Origin: CAZJRQ01 sp964548535
GTDB taxonomy: Bacteria > Bacillota > Clostridia > Oscillospirales > Ruminococcaceae
DNA: 64,000 nucleotides
NCBI GenBank assembly: GCA_964548535.1
Contig: CAZJRQ010000010.1
Coordinates: forward strand, 1-64,000
Direction of reading: 5' to 3'
A program made the translations under genes and the position numbers. Shown piece after piece: positions 25,727 through 34,691 of this stretch (within the stretch, counting starts at the first letter, position 1; each line of letters starts with the position of its first letter). The notes under the pieces were generated by a model. It did no database searches. It saw only the letters and a program-made list of their open reading frames with translations, and was not told the origin of the DNA.

Positions 25727-26968
25727 ATGGAGCAGAAGCTCTTTAACAAAAATTTTACTATGCTGGTAATAGGTCAGATAGTTTCGCTTTTTGGCAACTG
25801 TGCGTTAAGATTTGCAATACCGCTTTATCTGCTGAATCAAACAGGCTCTTCAAAAATTTTCGGAACAGTAACTGCACTTGCTTTTATTCCTACAATTTTG
25901 CTTTCTCCAGTTGGCGGAATACTTGCTGACAGATTAAACAAGCGAAACATAATGGTTTTGCTTGACTTGTTAACAGCGTTAGTTACTATTATTTTCTGCA
26001 TAGCTTTAGGTGAGGTGAATCTTATTGTACTTATAACAATAACACTAATGCTTTTATATGGTATAGCAGGAGCATATCAGCCAACAGATCAAGCTAGCAT
26101 ACCTTTTCTTGTTAGTGAAGAAAATATAATGCCAGCAAACTCAGTACTTAATTGTGTAAGTTCACTCTCAGCTTTGATTGGTCCAGCAGTTGGCGGAATT
26201 TTATATAGTTCGTATGGGTTAAAACCTATTTTAGTAGTTTGTGCAATTTGCTTTTTTCTTGCGGCAATTATGGAAATGTTTATTGATATTCCTTATGTTA
26301 AACATGAGAAAAAAAGCAGTGCAGGCAGTATTGTAAAACAAGACTTTTCAGAAAGTATTCGTTTTATTAGAAAAGATAAACCAGTCATAGGCAAGGTGTT
26401 GATTATAACTTGTCTAATAAATATGTTTTTTTCAGCAATGATTATTGTTGCACAGCCTGTATTGATTACTGAAGTTCTTGAGCTTTCAAGTTTTGATGCT
26501 GAAAAACTTTATGGTTACTCTCAAGCTGCACTGGCTGCTGGCGGTCTTGCAGGCGGAATAATTTCAGGGGTATTATCTCAAAAATTATCTATGAACAAAT
26601 CAGGAAAGTTATTGCTGATATCTTCTTTATGTATTTTCCCAATTGGGTTATCACTTTTGCTTGTTAATTCCGCTATTGTAAATTACTTAGTTATATCCAT
26701 TTGCTGTTTTGTATTAATGATATTAGCAACAATGTTTACAATTCAAATGATGTCATTTATTCAGACGCAAACGCCTCAGCAGTTAATAGGCAAAGTAATT
26801 TCGGTTTCGCTTACAATTTCAATGTGTGCACAGCCGCTTGGCAACGCAATGTACGGCATATTGTTTGATGTATGTAAAGGATTTGAATATGTTGTGATTC
26901 TGTTTGCAGGAATAATTTCGCTGTTAATTTCTTTAAAATCTATTAAGATTTTTAAAGATATGAGATAA
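25727..26968 (+). CDS. MFS transporter, drug-efflux-like
   Basis: Twelve-helix major facilitator (413 residues) of the same broad MFS_3 group as the pump at 21965-23266. It has the GGILADRLNKRNIM motif-A loop between helices 2 and 3. GGAGG (25717-25721) fits the ATG at 25727 rather than the in-frame ATG at 25715. Next to a TetR gene and followed 21 bases later by an ABC exporter pair, it is probably part of an inducible export operon. The substrate is not known. Confidence 0.83.
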   Translation: MEQKLFNKNFTMLVIGQIVSLFGNCALRFAIPLYLLNQTGSSKIFGTVTALAFIPTILLSPVGGILADRLNKRNIMVLLDLLTALVTIIFCIALGEVNLIVLITITLMLLYGIAGAYQPTDQASIPFLVSEENIMPANSVLNCVSSLSALIGPAVGGILYSSYGLKPILVVCAICFFLAAIMEMFIDIPYVKHEKKSSAGSIVKQDFSESIRFIRKDKPVIGKVLIITCLINMFFSAMIIVAQPVLITEVLELSSFDAEKLYGYSQAALAAGGLAGGIISGVLSQKLSMNKSGKLLLISSLCIFPIGLSLLLVNSAIVNYLVISICCFVLMILATMFTIQMMSFIQTQTPQQLIGKVISVSLTISMCAQPLGNAMYGILFDVCKGFEYVVILFAGIISLLISLKSIKIFKDMR

Positions 26969-26989
26969 ATTTAGAAAGGTTATGTTTAT

Positions 26990-27727
26990 ATGAAAGACAA
27001 TCAACTAGTGGTAGAAACAAAAGGACTGACAAAATCTTTTAGCGGCAAGGAGGTAATTCAAAACTGCAATATGACGGTAGAAAAAGGAACTATTTATGGA
27101 TTTCTCGGAAAAAATGGTGCAGGAAAAACCACTATGTTTAAGCTGCTGCTTGGACTTTTACAGCCGACAATGGGCAGTGCAGCGGTTTTAGGATTGGACA
27201 GCGTAAGCCAAAATCTCGAGATTTTAAAAAATACAGGAAGTTTAATTGAAACTCCTATTTTCTATGAGCATTTGCCCGCAAAAGAAAATCTTCAAATACA
27301 TTTAGACTACATGGGACTTGATTATTCTAGTATCGATTGGGCACTGAATATAGTTGGACTTAATGGAATAAGTGACCAGCCAGTGTCGACATTTTCACTG
27401 GGAATGCGCCAGCGTCTTGGTATTGCAAGAGCGTTAGTACATAAGCCTGAGTTATTGATTTTAGATGAGCCAATAAACGGACTTGACCCATATGGAATTA
27501 AAGAAATGCGTCAGCTTTTTTTAGAATTAGTAAATCAGCGGGGCATTACACTTTTAATTTCAAGTCATATTTTATCTGAGATGGAGCAGATTGCGGACAA
27601 AATTGGTTTTATTTCAGACGGAACAATAGTTGAAGAAATAACAAAATATGAAATGCAGCTAAAACATCCAGACGGACTAGAGGACTATTTTATGCAGATA
27701 ACAAGCGGAGGCACAAGATATGAGTAA
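26990..27727 (+). CDS. ABC transporter ATPase, BcrA-like
   Basis: Nucleotide-binding subunit (245 residues) with Walker A GKNGAGKTT, signature FSLGMRQRLGIARAL, Walker B LLILDEPINGLDPYG, and the H-loop in SSHILSEMEQIADKIG. The sequence type is that of bacitracin/lantibiotic-export ATPases (BcrA/LanF). It overlaps the permease gene start by eight bases (TATGAGTAA), a sign of coupled translation. Confidence 0.88.
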   Translation: MKDNQLVVETKGLTKSFSGKEVIQNCNMTVEKGTIYGFLGKNGAGKTTMFKLLLGLLQPTMGSAAVLGLDSVSQNLEILKNTGSLIETPIFYEHLPAKENLQIHLDYMGLDYSSIDWALNIVGLNGISDQPVSTFSLGMRQRLGIARALVHKPELLILDEPINGLDPYGIKEMRQLFLELVNQRGITLLISSHILSEMEQIADKIGFISDGTIVEEITKYEMQLKHPDGLEDYFMQITSGGTRYE

Positions 27728-28427
27728 ACTAATTTCACTAGAATTAAAAAGGAACAAACTAAAATCATACAACATAGCAGTGGCGATAATAGCAGTAATT
27801 ATGCTAGGAATGCTATACATGACTGCTGCAATACCAGTAATTGACCCGTCAGAGGCTGAGGGAGAGTTTATAAATTACAATTTTTTGATAAGCATGTATA
27901 ATCTGCTGAGCATGTGCAGTTTTATGGTTTTATCGGCGGTAATGTATTCGAAATTTATAATAGAGGAATATTCAGGCAAGAAATCGCTTTTGTTATTTTC
28001 ATATCCAGTAGCTCGAAAGAAAATACTTAGTGCAAAAATTTCAATGATTTTTATGTATACGGTAGTTGGAATGTTTTTGAGCGGTGTGTTAGCTTTTGTG
28101 ATTTTCTTTGCAACCGAAAGTGCAACACCGCTGTGTGTAGAGCAGCTGTCCGTTAAAATTGTCATTGACAGCTATATTTCACTGCTTATATATTCAGCTG
28201 CTGCAGGAGTTTGGAGTTTAATTTCGCTGTGGTTTGGTTTTATAAAAAAGTCGACATCAACTACAATAGTAGCAGCTATTATAATCAGCGTTTTGATTTG
28301 TCAGTTCATGCAGCTTGGTACACAAGAACGTGCAATTGGTTCATATGTAGTTTTGGCTATTGGAATAGTATTTGCTATGATTAATTGCCTATCGATTTTC
28401 AAAAAGGTTGAAGTAATGGAGGTATAG
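27720..28427 (+). CDS. ABC-2 type permease, BcrB/LanE-like
   Basis: Membrane subunit (235 residues) with six hydrophobic segments and the ABC-2 export fold seen in self-immunity and peptide-antibiotic exporters. It pairs with the ATPase just upstream. Start ATG 27720 is inside the end of the ATPase gene. A strong terminator follows at 28466-28502, ending the tetR-MFS-ABC group. Confidence 0.82.
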   Translation: MSKLISLELKRNKLKSYNIAVAIIAVIMLGMLYMTAAIPVIDPSEAEGEFINYNFLISMYNLLSMCSFMVLSAVMYSKFIIEEYSGKKSLLLFSYPVARKKILSAKISMIFMYTVVGMFLSGVLAFVIFFATESATPLCVEQLSVKIVIDSYISLLIYSAAAGVWSLISLWFGFIKKSTSTTIVAAIIISVLICQFMQLGTQERAIGSYVVLAIGIVFAMINCLSIFKKVEVMEV

Positions 28428-28465
28428 GTTTTTTAGTTTCAGATAAGCGAATACGGAATTAAAAG

Positions 28466-28502
28466 AAAACATCTGACACATAAAAATGTCAGATGTTTTT
28501 TT
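28466..28502 (+). terminator. Intrinsic terminator of the TetR/MFS/ABC group
   Basis: AAAACATCTGACA (28466-28478) pairs with TGTCAGATGTTTT (28487-28499), and T residues continue to 28502. Confidence 0.9.
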
Positions 28503-28511
28503 GCATATATA

Positions 28512-28632
28512 TTACATTACAATATCGGGATTAAAAGGAATTTCATTCGCAGTTTTTGTTATAAAATCAACCTGATAGCCTGTTCCGTCCTTGTGGAAAA
28601 ATCCTGTTTCAGGTTCGATTTTCACAAGTCTA
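28512..28632 (-). pseudogene. C-terminal scrap of an unknown gene
   Basis: The minus strand is open and protein-like for about 38 codons and ends in a stop at 28512. It begins at the stop of the upstream minus-strand gene, with residues such as VKIEPETGFFHKDGTG and DFITKTANEIPFNPD. There is no start codon with a ribosome site. It may be the remains of a gene once following the effector-domain gene. The parent family is not recognised. Confidence 0.35.
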
Positions 28633-29070
28633 CTTCAAAGCAACATAAATTTCAATATCGGCATTTTCCATATCATTGGTTAGATATTCTTCGAAATCGC
28701 CTGTGAAACTGCGGTCTAAATCCATGTTCCAAATCTCGCCCCATGCTTTTTGGACAGCGATAACCATGTCACCGTTGATAGAAAATTTAGCATATTTTCC
28801 AGCTGGAATAATCTTATAGCTTAGTTGGGTGTTTTCGTTTTTTGAAACCTCAGCACCAACAGTTACAGTGTATCCGTCAGCGGTGTAGTCGGAGTAAAGA
28901 CCAATAGCGTGCTCGTTAACTCTATTTTTCAGTGTAGTAACAATACCCTTGCCGTAAAAATCTTGCCATAGTCCGCCGATTTTCATTCCCATTTCAGGAT
29001 CGGAATTTCCAGTTTTACAGCATAGTCCAATAACGATTTTTTCCTCAAGTTTAACAATTTCATAATTCAT
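28630..29070 (-). CDS. GyrI-like/AraC effector-binding-domain protein
   Basis: Single-domain protein of 146 residues of the SOUL/GyrI-like small-molecule-binding type (integron-associated effector-binding subgroup). It has the typical MNYEIVKLEEKIVIGL start, a central LWQDF segment, GLYSDY, and the IPAGKYAKF strand. These proteins bind hydrophobic ligands; some act as gyrase inhibitors or regulators without DNA-binding domains. The ATG at 29070 follows AAAGAGG. The promoter region holds the palindrome at 29120-29137, shared with the gene group at 29170-29899. Confidence 0.78.
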   Translation of the reverse strand: MNYEIVKLEEKIVIGLCCKTGNSDPEMGMKIGGLWQDFYGKGIVTTLKNRVNEHAIGLYSDYTADGYTVTVGAEVSKNENTQLSYKIIPAGKYAKFSINGDMVIAVQKAWGEIWNMDLDRSFTGDFEEYLTNDMENADIEIYVALK

Positions 29071-29110
29071 AGTGATTACCTCTTTCTTTATGTTGTAATC
29101 ACATAATAAC

Positions 29111-29143
29111 ACACTTAATATGACAACAGCGTGTCATGTTATA
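29111..29143 (-). promoter_or_regulatory. Operator-like site 1 of a matched pair
   Basis: A 33-base segment almost identical to 29943-29975 (two differences). Its core is ATGACA-acagcg-TGTCAT (29120-29137). It lies 50 bases upstream of the start at 29070. The two differing bases fall in the spacer between the half-sites. Confidence 0.65.
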
Positions 29144-29169
29144 ATAAATTAACAATTGAAATTTTATAA

Positions 29170-29838
29170 TCAGTTTCCATATTGATAAGGTACATACGTC
29201 AAGATTCCCCAAGTAATATCATCAGCAAGTATACTTTTAGATTCAATTTTCGAATTTGCAACTGTTGCATCTTTACATGGGTATATATCACACCAGGTGC
29301 ATTTCTTACATCCTCTATTCTCAGCACATTGTTTTTGGTCGCATTGATTAGTGTGTCCATCACCACTTAGGCATCCTGAACATCGCATTGACCAGTCATC
29401 AATTCCCCATACACGAGTCAGCCTTTGCTCTAGCTCCTTTCTGAATTCATTGCTGATAGTGCCACCGGTATAGTGAATGCAAAGGTCGCATCTGTGTCCG
29501 CATTCACCATATATTGCATTTTCTTTTGGGAAAGGTTTGCGATTAGGCTTTCTCTTTATAAGAACAAGTTTTTTGATTTGTTCAAGAATTTCTAAATTAT
29601 CAACTGCAATCATCATCCATTTTCCATCATGATATGTTTTTGAATTATCGTAAATATTGCATATCTCTAAAGAAAAATTTTCACGCTGGTTTTCAAATTT
29701 TTCTCTCTCTGATTTGCCGAAAATAACTAAAAAATCAAATCTGTCTTCACGAATATAAATTGTAAGTATAGTTCGTCCGCCACGCCTGAATTTAAGTTCA
29801 TCCTTGTTATTGCCAACTTCATCTAACATATTTTCCAC
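29170..29838 (-). CDS. DUF3788-DUF3795 fusion protein
   Basis: Protein of 222 residues. Residues 1 to about 105 resemble DUF3788 (GRTILTIYIRED... KTYHDGKWMMIAVDN... IKRKPNRKP). The rest is a cysteine-rich DUF3795-type zinc or metal-binding domain (CGHRCDLC, CSGCL, CDQKQCAENRGCKKCTWC). Neither domain has a known reaction. The annotated start is a GTG at 29838 (ATG 29829 is possible) that overlaps a 26-codon ORF with a better ribosome site, so the start may be coupled or the N-terminus frameshifted. Confidence 0.72.
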   Translation of the reverse strand: MENMLDEVGNNKDELKFRRGGRTILTIYIREDRFDFLVIFGKSEREKFENQRENFSLEICNIYDNSKTYHDGKWMMIAVDNLEILEQIKKLVLIKRKPNRKPFPKENAIYGECGHRCDLCIHYTGGTISNEFRKELEQRLTRVWGIDDWSMRCSGCLSGDGHTNQCDQKQCAENRGCKKCTWCDIYPCKDATVANSKIESKSILADDITWGILTYVPYQYGN

Positions 29839-29899
29839 GCATGAAATTCATTGTTTCCTCGCTGACTTTTTCAAGTTGTTTTTTATTCACCACAATCAT
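29819..29899 (-). CDS. 26-residue ORF overlapping the DUF3788 gene start
   Basis: ATG at 29899 with GGAGAA just upstream, 26 codons, stop at 29819, which is 20 bases inside the next gene. The peptide is charged (MIVVNKKQLEKVSEE and on). DUF3788 proteins usually have 30 or more residues before the point where the downstream gene begins. It may therefore be the detached N-terminus of that protein, or an upstream coupling ORF. Confidence 0.4.
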   Translation of the reverse strand: MIVVNKKQLEKVSEETMNFMRGKYVR

Positions 29900-29942
29900 T
29901 TCTCCATTCTTAATAATAAAATAAACTATTATTTATTTTATC

Positions 29943-29975
29943 ACACTTAATATGACAACTACGTGTCATGTTATA
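29943..29975 (-). promoter_or_regulatory. Operator-like site 2 of a matched pair
   Basis: Near-copy of 29111-29143 with core ATGACA-actacg-TGTCAT (29952-29969). It lies upstream of the DUF3788 gene and touches the stop codon of the WYL-regulator gene. The two sites would let one regulator control both downstream units. Confidence 0.65.
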
Positions 29976-30867
29976 AATAATTTTTGAGTGTATCCTGCAA
30001 ATATTTAATAAAATCATTACGAATGTGCTTGGGCTCTAAAATTTCTGCGTGCTGCCCAAAAGTGCATATGTAACTGTGAAGCCAATTTTTGTCTGAAATA
30101 AATACATCAACTATAAAGTCACCGTTTTCATCAATTTCATATTGTGGAAATTCATCATATACACGAAAGGCGAATTTTTTTGAAATTTTCAACTTTACTG
30201 TTTCAGATTGCTGTGTATGATAAGTTTCTTCAGTGAGGATTTGTTTTGGCGTGTCACGTTCAAACTTTTCGGCCATTATTTCAAGCTTTGAAATTCGTGT
30301 AAGCTTGAAAAATCTGTAGTCTTTTTTTAACTGGCAAAAACTGTATACATACCAACTTTGACCTTTAAAACAAAGCTTTAGCGGTTCAATTTCACGATTG
30401 GATATTTCGCCTTTTCCGTTTGAATATGAAATGTTTACTATGTTTTTATTTATAATTGCAATTTTGAGATTGGCAAATAACTTTTTCTCTTTTCCTCCGT
30501 CTGACCAGTTTGAAAAATCGACTTCAATCCAGTCGGTATTTTTATCTCCGAGCATGGCTGAAAGTTTGTTAAGTGTAGAATCTTGTTCGCTTAAATCAAC
30601 AGAAGAAAATGCTTTGAGGGATGATAAAATATTTGTTTTTTCATTATCAGTCAGAACAGCTTTATTCAGCACATAACCAGAAATAAGTGAAATCCCGCCA
30701 CCTTTTCCTTTGGACATAAAAATAGGAATTCCTGCTGATGAGAGTGTTTCAACATCACGATAAATAGTTCTAGTCGATACTTCGAAATACTCAGCAAGCT
30801 CCTTGGCAGTTGCAGTTTTTTTGTCAAGTAAAATGTATATAATTTCAAACAATCTATTTATTTGCAT
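29971..30867 (-). CDS. HTH-WYL (YafY-type) transcriptional regulator
   Basis: This 298-residue protein has an N-terminal HTH_11 winged helix (MQINRLFEIIYILLDKKTATAKELAEYFEVSTRTIYRDVETLSSAGI) and a WYL domain (the GQSWYVYSFCQLKKDYRFFKLTRI segment), then a C-terminal WCX-type extension. WYL proteins sense nucleic-acid or nucleotide signals. The start was set at ATG 30867, which has GGGAG six bases upstream; residues before it are unlikely. Its 3' end runs into operator-like site 2, making it the natural candidate regulator of both sites. Confidence 0.87.
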   Translation of the reverse strand: MQINRLFEIIYILLDKKTATAKELAEYFEVSTRTIYRDVETLSSAGIPIFMSKGKGGGISLISGYVLNKAVLTDNEKTNILSSLKAFSSVDLSEQDSTLNKLSAMLGDKNTDWIEVDFSNWSDGGKEKKLFANLKIAIINKNIVNISYSNGKGEISNREIEPLKLCFKGQSWYVYSFCQLKKDYRFFKLTRISKLEIMAEKFERDTPKQILTEETYHTQQSETVKLKISKKFAFRVYDEFPQYEIDENGDFIVDVFISDKNWLHSYICTFGQHAEILEPKHIRNDFIKYLQDTLKNYL

Positions 30868-31032
30868 ATATACTCCCATGCTCTAAATTTGTTTGAAACT
30901 CTAGTGAAATTTAGCATAGGTTTACACCACCTTTCTTTTTTATTCTAACATAAATTTACGTATGTTTCAATACAAAATTAATATTAAAATAATATCAACC
31001 TAACAATCCAAAACCTGCGAAAGCGATATGAA

Positions 31033-31086
31033 AATAAAAAAATAAAGCTATATAGAGCTGGAAAATCCACAGCTCGATATAGCTTT
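31033..31086 (-). terminator. Intrinsic terminator after eno
   Basis: On the minus strand AAAGCTATATCGAGCTG pairs with CAGCTCTATATAGCTTT (one mismatch) around a short loop, followed by ATTTTTTTATTTT. It lies about 50 bases after the eno stop. Confidence 0.85.
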
Positions 31087-31134
31087 CATTTTAGATAACT
31101 TTATAGTAGATTCATGTTGTTGTGAAAACTCAAA

Positions 31135-32424
31135 TCATACGTTAAACGCTTTAATTCCAGGATAAACCGAACTATCTCCAAGCTCCTGTTCAATGCGTAA
31201 AAGTTGATTGTATTTTGAAACTCTCTCACTTCGGCTAGGTGCGCCTGTTTTAATTTGACAAGTGTTTAAAGCAACGGCAAGGTCGGCAATTGTAGTATCT
31301 GCCGTTTCACCTGAGCGGTGTGAGGCAATGGCGGTGTATCCTGCCTTGTGAGCCATTTTTATAGCCTCAAGTGTTTCAGATACTGAACCGATTTGGTTAA
31401 GCTTGATTAAAATTGAGTTTCCACATCCAAGTTTAATTCCCTTGCAAAGACGCTCAGTATTTGTAACAAATAAATCGTCACCAACAAGCTGAACTTTGTC
31501 GCCAAGTTCATTAGTAAGCAGCTGCCAGCCATCCCAATCTTCTTCGTCAAGTGCATCTTCAATTGAGATGATTGGGTATTTTTCAACAAGCTTTTTCCAG
31601 TGGTCTATAAGTTCGGCAGATGTGAATTTCGTTCCAGCTTTAGCTAAAATATATTCGCCCTTTTTTGAACCTTTCCATTCGCTGGAAGCCGCATCAATTG
31701 CAATCATAAAGTCTTTTTTAGGCTCATATCCTGCACTCTTTATAGCTTGCAAAATGTACTCAATCGCCTCTTCATCACTAGCGAGATTTGGTGCAAATCC
31801 ACCTTCGTCTCCAACAGCTGTGGCAAGTTCTTTGGCTTTTAGTATTTCAGCAAGCTTGTGGAAAACTTCGGTGCACCAGCGAAGAGCCTCACTAAAATTG
31901 TCAGCACCAACAGGCATAATCATGAATTCCTGTACGTCAATGTTGTTAGCAGCATGAGCTCCGCCATTTAAAATGTTCATCATAGGAACAGGAAGTCGGT
32001 TGCCGGAAACTCCGCCGAGAAATCTATAAAGCGGAATGTCAAGAGAATTAGCCGCTGCTCGAGCAGCAGCAATCGAAACAGCAAGTATGGCATTGGCACC
32101 AAGTTTTGACTTGTCATGAGTTCCGTCAGCTTTAATCATAGCCTGGTCAATAGCGTAAATATCTGACGCATCCATTCCGCAAATTGTGTCATTGATTACA
32201 GTGTTAATGTTCTCGACAGCTTTTAAAACACCTTTACCTCCAAATCGATTTTTGTCATTGTCGCGAAGTTCAAGAGCCTCAAATTCACCAGTTGATGCAC
32301 CACTTGGAACAGCTCCTCGTCCGATTGCTCCGTCATTAAGCGTTATTTCTGCCTCAACAGTAGGGTTACCTCTTGAATCAATAATTTCCCTGCCGATTAC
32401 TTTTATAATTTCTAAATGAGCCAT
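31135..32424 (-). CDS. eno: Enolase (phosphopyruvate hydratase)
   Basis: Glycolytic enzyme converting 2-phosphoglycerate to phosphoenolpyruvate. The 429-residue length is normal. It has the N-terminal REIIDSRGNPTVE, GAVPSGASTG loop, the catalytic and metal residues in EDALDEEDW and GDDLFVTN, and the signature LIKLNQIGSVSETL followed by SHRSGETADTTIADL. The ATG at 32424 has AAAGGAG at ideal spacing. Longer in-frame starts upstream lack a ribosome site. It lies 95 bases downstream of the ldh gene in the same direction. Confidence 0.97.
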   Translation of the reverse strand: MAHLEIIKVIGREIIDSRGNPTVEAEITLNDGAIGRGAVPSGASTGEFEALELRDNDKNRFGGKGVLKAVENINTVINDTICGMDASDIYAIDQAMIKADGTHDKSKLGANAILAVSIAAARAAANSLDIPLYRFLGGVSGNRLPVPMMNILNGGAHAANNIDVQEFMIMPVGADNFSEALRWCTEVFHKLAEILKAKELATAVGDEGGFAPNLASDEEAIEYILQAIKSAGYEPKKDFMIAIDAASSEWKGSKKGEYILAKAGTKFTSAELIDHWKKLVEKYPIISIEDALDEEDWDGWQLLTNELGDKVQLVGDDLFVTNTERLCKGIKLGCGNSILIKLNQIGSVSETLEAIKMAHKAGYTAIASHRSGETADTTIADLAVALNTCQIKTGAPSRSERVSKYNQLLRIEQELGDSSVYPGIKAFNV

Positions 32425-32519
32425 AAAAATCTCCTTTACTTGTTCTGCAAAAGTTTTGTGCAGTTTTTTGTTGTTTTTATACATAGTTATATATTTTATT
32501 TTCGTCTATCTATTTTAAT

Positions 32520-33473
32520 TTATATTTCTAGTCCGTCAATTATTTTTCGCAAGGTTTGTGATGATTTGATTAAATTTTCCTGTTCTTGACTGTTTAGCGA
32601 AATAGGAACAATTTTTTCTATGCCGTTTTTACCGACAACAGCAGGCAAGCTAAGACAAGCAGTTTCAGTTCCGTAATCACCACGAATTAAGCTGGACATT
32701 GGTAAAATAGATTTTTCATCACGGATTATAGCCTCGCAAATTCGCTTTACAGACATTCCGATTCCGTAGTAAGTTGCATTTTTCTTTTTTATAATTTCAT
32801 AAGCGCTGTTTTTTACCTGTTTTGCAATGTCAATCATAGCCTGCTCATGATTATAATAACCTCTCATCTCACAGAAACGTGAAATGGGTACTCCCGAAAC
32901 GTTTGCACTGCTCCACACAGCAATTTCGCTGTCACCATGCTCACCAATGATGAAAGCATGAACACTTCGCATATCAACTTGTAGATGTTCGCCTAAAAGA
33001 TATTTCAGTCTAGCAGTATCCAAAACAGTTCCAGAGCCGATCACTCGACGTTCGTCCATTCCGCTGATTTTCAAAGCAACTTCTGTTAGAATGTCAACTG
33101 GATTTGAAACAATCACCAAAATGCAATCAGTGTTTCTTGAAGTGATTTCAGGGATAATAGACTTGAATATTTTGGTGTTTTTCTTAACCAAATCAAGCCT
33201 AGTTTCGCCTGGCTTTTGATTTGCACCAGCAGTTACGATTACAACAGCTGCGTCAGAAATATCGTCGTAATCACCTGCGTAAATTTTCATGGGTTTTGCA
33301 AAAGCAAGTCCATGACTAATGTCAAGAGCCTCGCCCTCTGCACGGTCTTTGTCAACATCAATCATAACCATTTCGGTGAAAAGCCCAGACTGCATAAGAC
33401 TGTACGCTGATGCTGAACCGACAAATCCACATCCGATAATAGCTACTTTTCTTAAATTGATGTCATTGCACAT
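32520..33473 (-). CDS. ldh: L-lactate dehydrogenase
   Basis: NAD-dependent enzyme of 317 residues reducing pyruvate to L-lactate. It has the Rossmann loop GCGFVGSA (14-21), the active-site loop ANQKPGETR, where Gln86 marks lactate rather than malate specificity and Arg92 closes over substrate, the Asp152/Arg155 pair in LDTARLKY, and catalytic His179 in GEHGDSE. AAAGGATG lies upstream of the ATG at 33473. It precedes eno on the same strand, linking lower glycolysis with lactate fermentation. Confidence 0.95.
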   Translation of the reverse strand: MCNDINLRKVAIIGCGFVGSASAYSLMQSGLFTEMVMIDVDKDRAEGEALDISHGLAFAKPMKIYAGDYDDISDAAVVIVTAGANQKPGETRLDLVKKNTKIFKSIIPEITSRNTDCILVIVSNPVDILTEVALKISGMDERRVIGSGTVLDTARLKYLLGEHLQVDMRSVHAFIIGEHGDSEIAVWSSANVSGVPISRFCEMRGYYNHEQAMIDIAKQVKNSAYEIIKKKNATYYGIGMSVKRICEAIIRDEKSILPMSSLIRGDYGTETACLSLPAVVGKNGIEKIVPISLNSQEQENLIKSSQTLRKIIDGLEI

Positions 33474-33560
33474 CTAAATCATCCTTTCAAATACAAAAAA
33501 TTTTCATATAAAAATGCGCCAAAAACAATGGTGTATATTTAAGTTTTATTGTTAAAGATA

Positions 33561-34343
33561 TTAACCCAATGCTACATCAAGCACCATCATAACCGTAAAA
33601 CCTATCGCAAATAGGATTGTTCCGACGTTTGAATGAGGTTCTTGCGACATCTCAGGAATAAGCTCCTCAACTACAACATAAATCATAGCACCTGCCGCAA
33701 AGCTGAGTAAGTATGGCAGTATCGGCAAAATTAGTCCAGACGCAAGTACCGTTAGAATTGCGGCAATTGGCTCGACAACTCCAGATAGAATACCGTATGT
33801 AAAAGCTCTTTTTTTGGACACTCCCTCTGAATGAAGTGGCATTGAAATAATTGCACCCTCAGGGAAATTTTGAATTGCAATTCCAATAGACAAGGCTAAA
33901 GCACCCATAACAGTTATAGTTGAATCGCCAGTGCTAAGACCGGCATAAACTATTCCAATAGCCATTCCCTCAGGAATATTATGGAGCGTTACAGCAAACA
34001 AAAGCATGGTGTTTTTGCTTAGCTTAGTCTTAGGACCTTCTGCTTGGTCGCTGTTTAAATGCAAATGCGGGATTAAGAAATCAAGAGCAAGCAAGAAGAA
34101 TATTCCAAACAAAAATCCTACCGCTGCTGGAATAAATGCAAGCTTTCCCATATCGGCTGCTTCTTTCATAGCTGGAATAAGCAAGCTCCAAACTGATGCG
34201 GCCGTCATTATTCCGGCGGCAAAACCAGTAAGACCTCTTTGTACAAATTTGTTCAGCGAATTTTTCATAAAGAAAACGCAGGCAGCACCGAGCGCCGTTC
34301 CCAAAAAAGGTATCAAAATACCTTTGAAAATATCAGTGTTCAT
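33561..34343 (-). CDS. ZIP-family divalent metal transporter
   Basis: Integral membrane protein of 260 residues with about eight helices. It has the two metal-binding signature helices HNIPEGMAIG and FPEGAIISMPLHSEG, and a histidine-bearing loop (HLHLNSDQ) between helices 3 and 4. It is a ZIP-type carrier for zinc or related metals into the cytosol, similar to ZupT/GufA forms. GGGTAACAATG precedes the start. Monocistronic in appearance. Confidence 0.88.
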   Translation of the reverse strand: MNTDIFKGILIPFLGTALGAACVFFMKNSLNKFVQRGLTGFAAGIMTAASVWSLLIPAMKEAADMGKLAFIPAAVGFLFGIFFLLALDFLIPHLHLNSDQAEGPKTKLSKNTMLLFAVTLHNIPEGMAIGIVYAGLSTGDSTITVMGALALSIGIAIQNFPEGAIISMPLHSEGVSKKRAFTYGILSGVVEPIAAILTVLASGLILPILPYLLSFAAGAMIYVVVEELIPEMSQEPHSNVGTILFAIGFTVMMVLDVALG

Positions 34344-34579
34344 TGTTACCCCTCTTTTATTTAGTTTATTTTATTGTCATATTCACATCTATATATTATC
34401 TATCTAATGGCAAAACTGTTTGTTAGTTGTGTGACAGATGATTGAAATTTGTAGTTTCTTGTAGTTTTTGGCCAGCTTACCAATAAATTACAAATATAAT
34501 TTTGCTTAAAAATGTTTGATATAGCTTTTTTTGATTTTATTCGTAACGCAATGCGTCGATTGGATTTAGTTTAGCTGCT

Positions 34580-34679
34580 NNNNNNNNNNNNNNNNNNNNN
34601 NNNNNNNNNNNNNNNNNNNNNNNNNNNNNNNNNNNNNNNNNNNNNNNNNNNNNNNNNNNNNNNNNNNNNNNNNNNNNNN
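34580..34679. other. Scaffold gap (100 N)
   Basis: 100 unknown bases. The 55 bases before it (34525-34579) are identical to the 55 after it (34680-34734), including the 3' end of the permease gene. This shows overlapping contig ends rather than missing DNA. The placeholder length of exactly 100 is not a measurement. Confidence 0.95.
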
Positions 34680-34691
34680 CTTTTTTTGATT

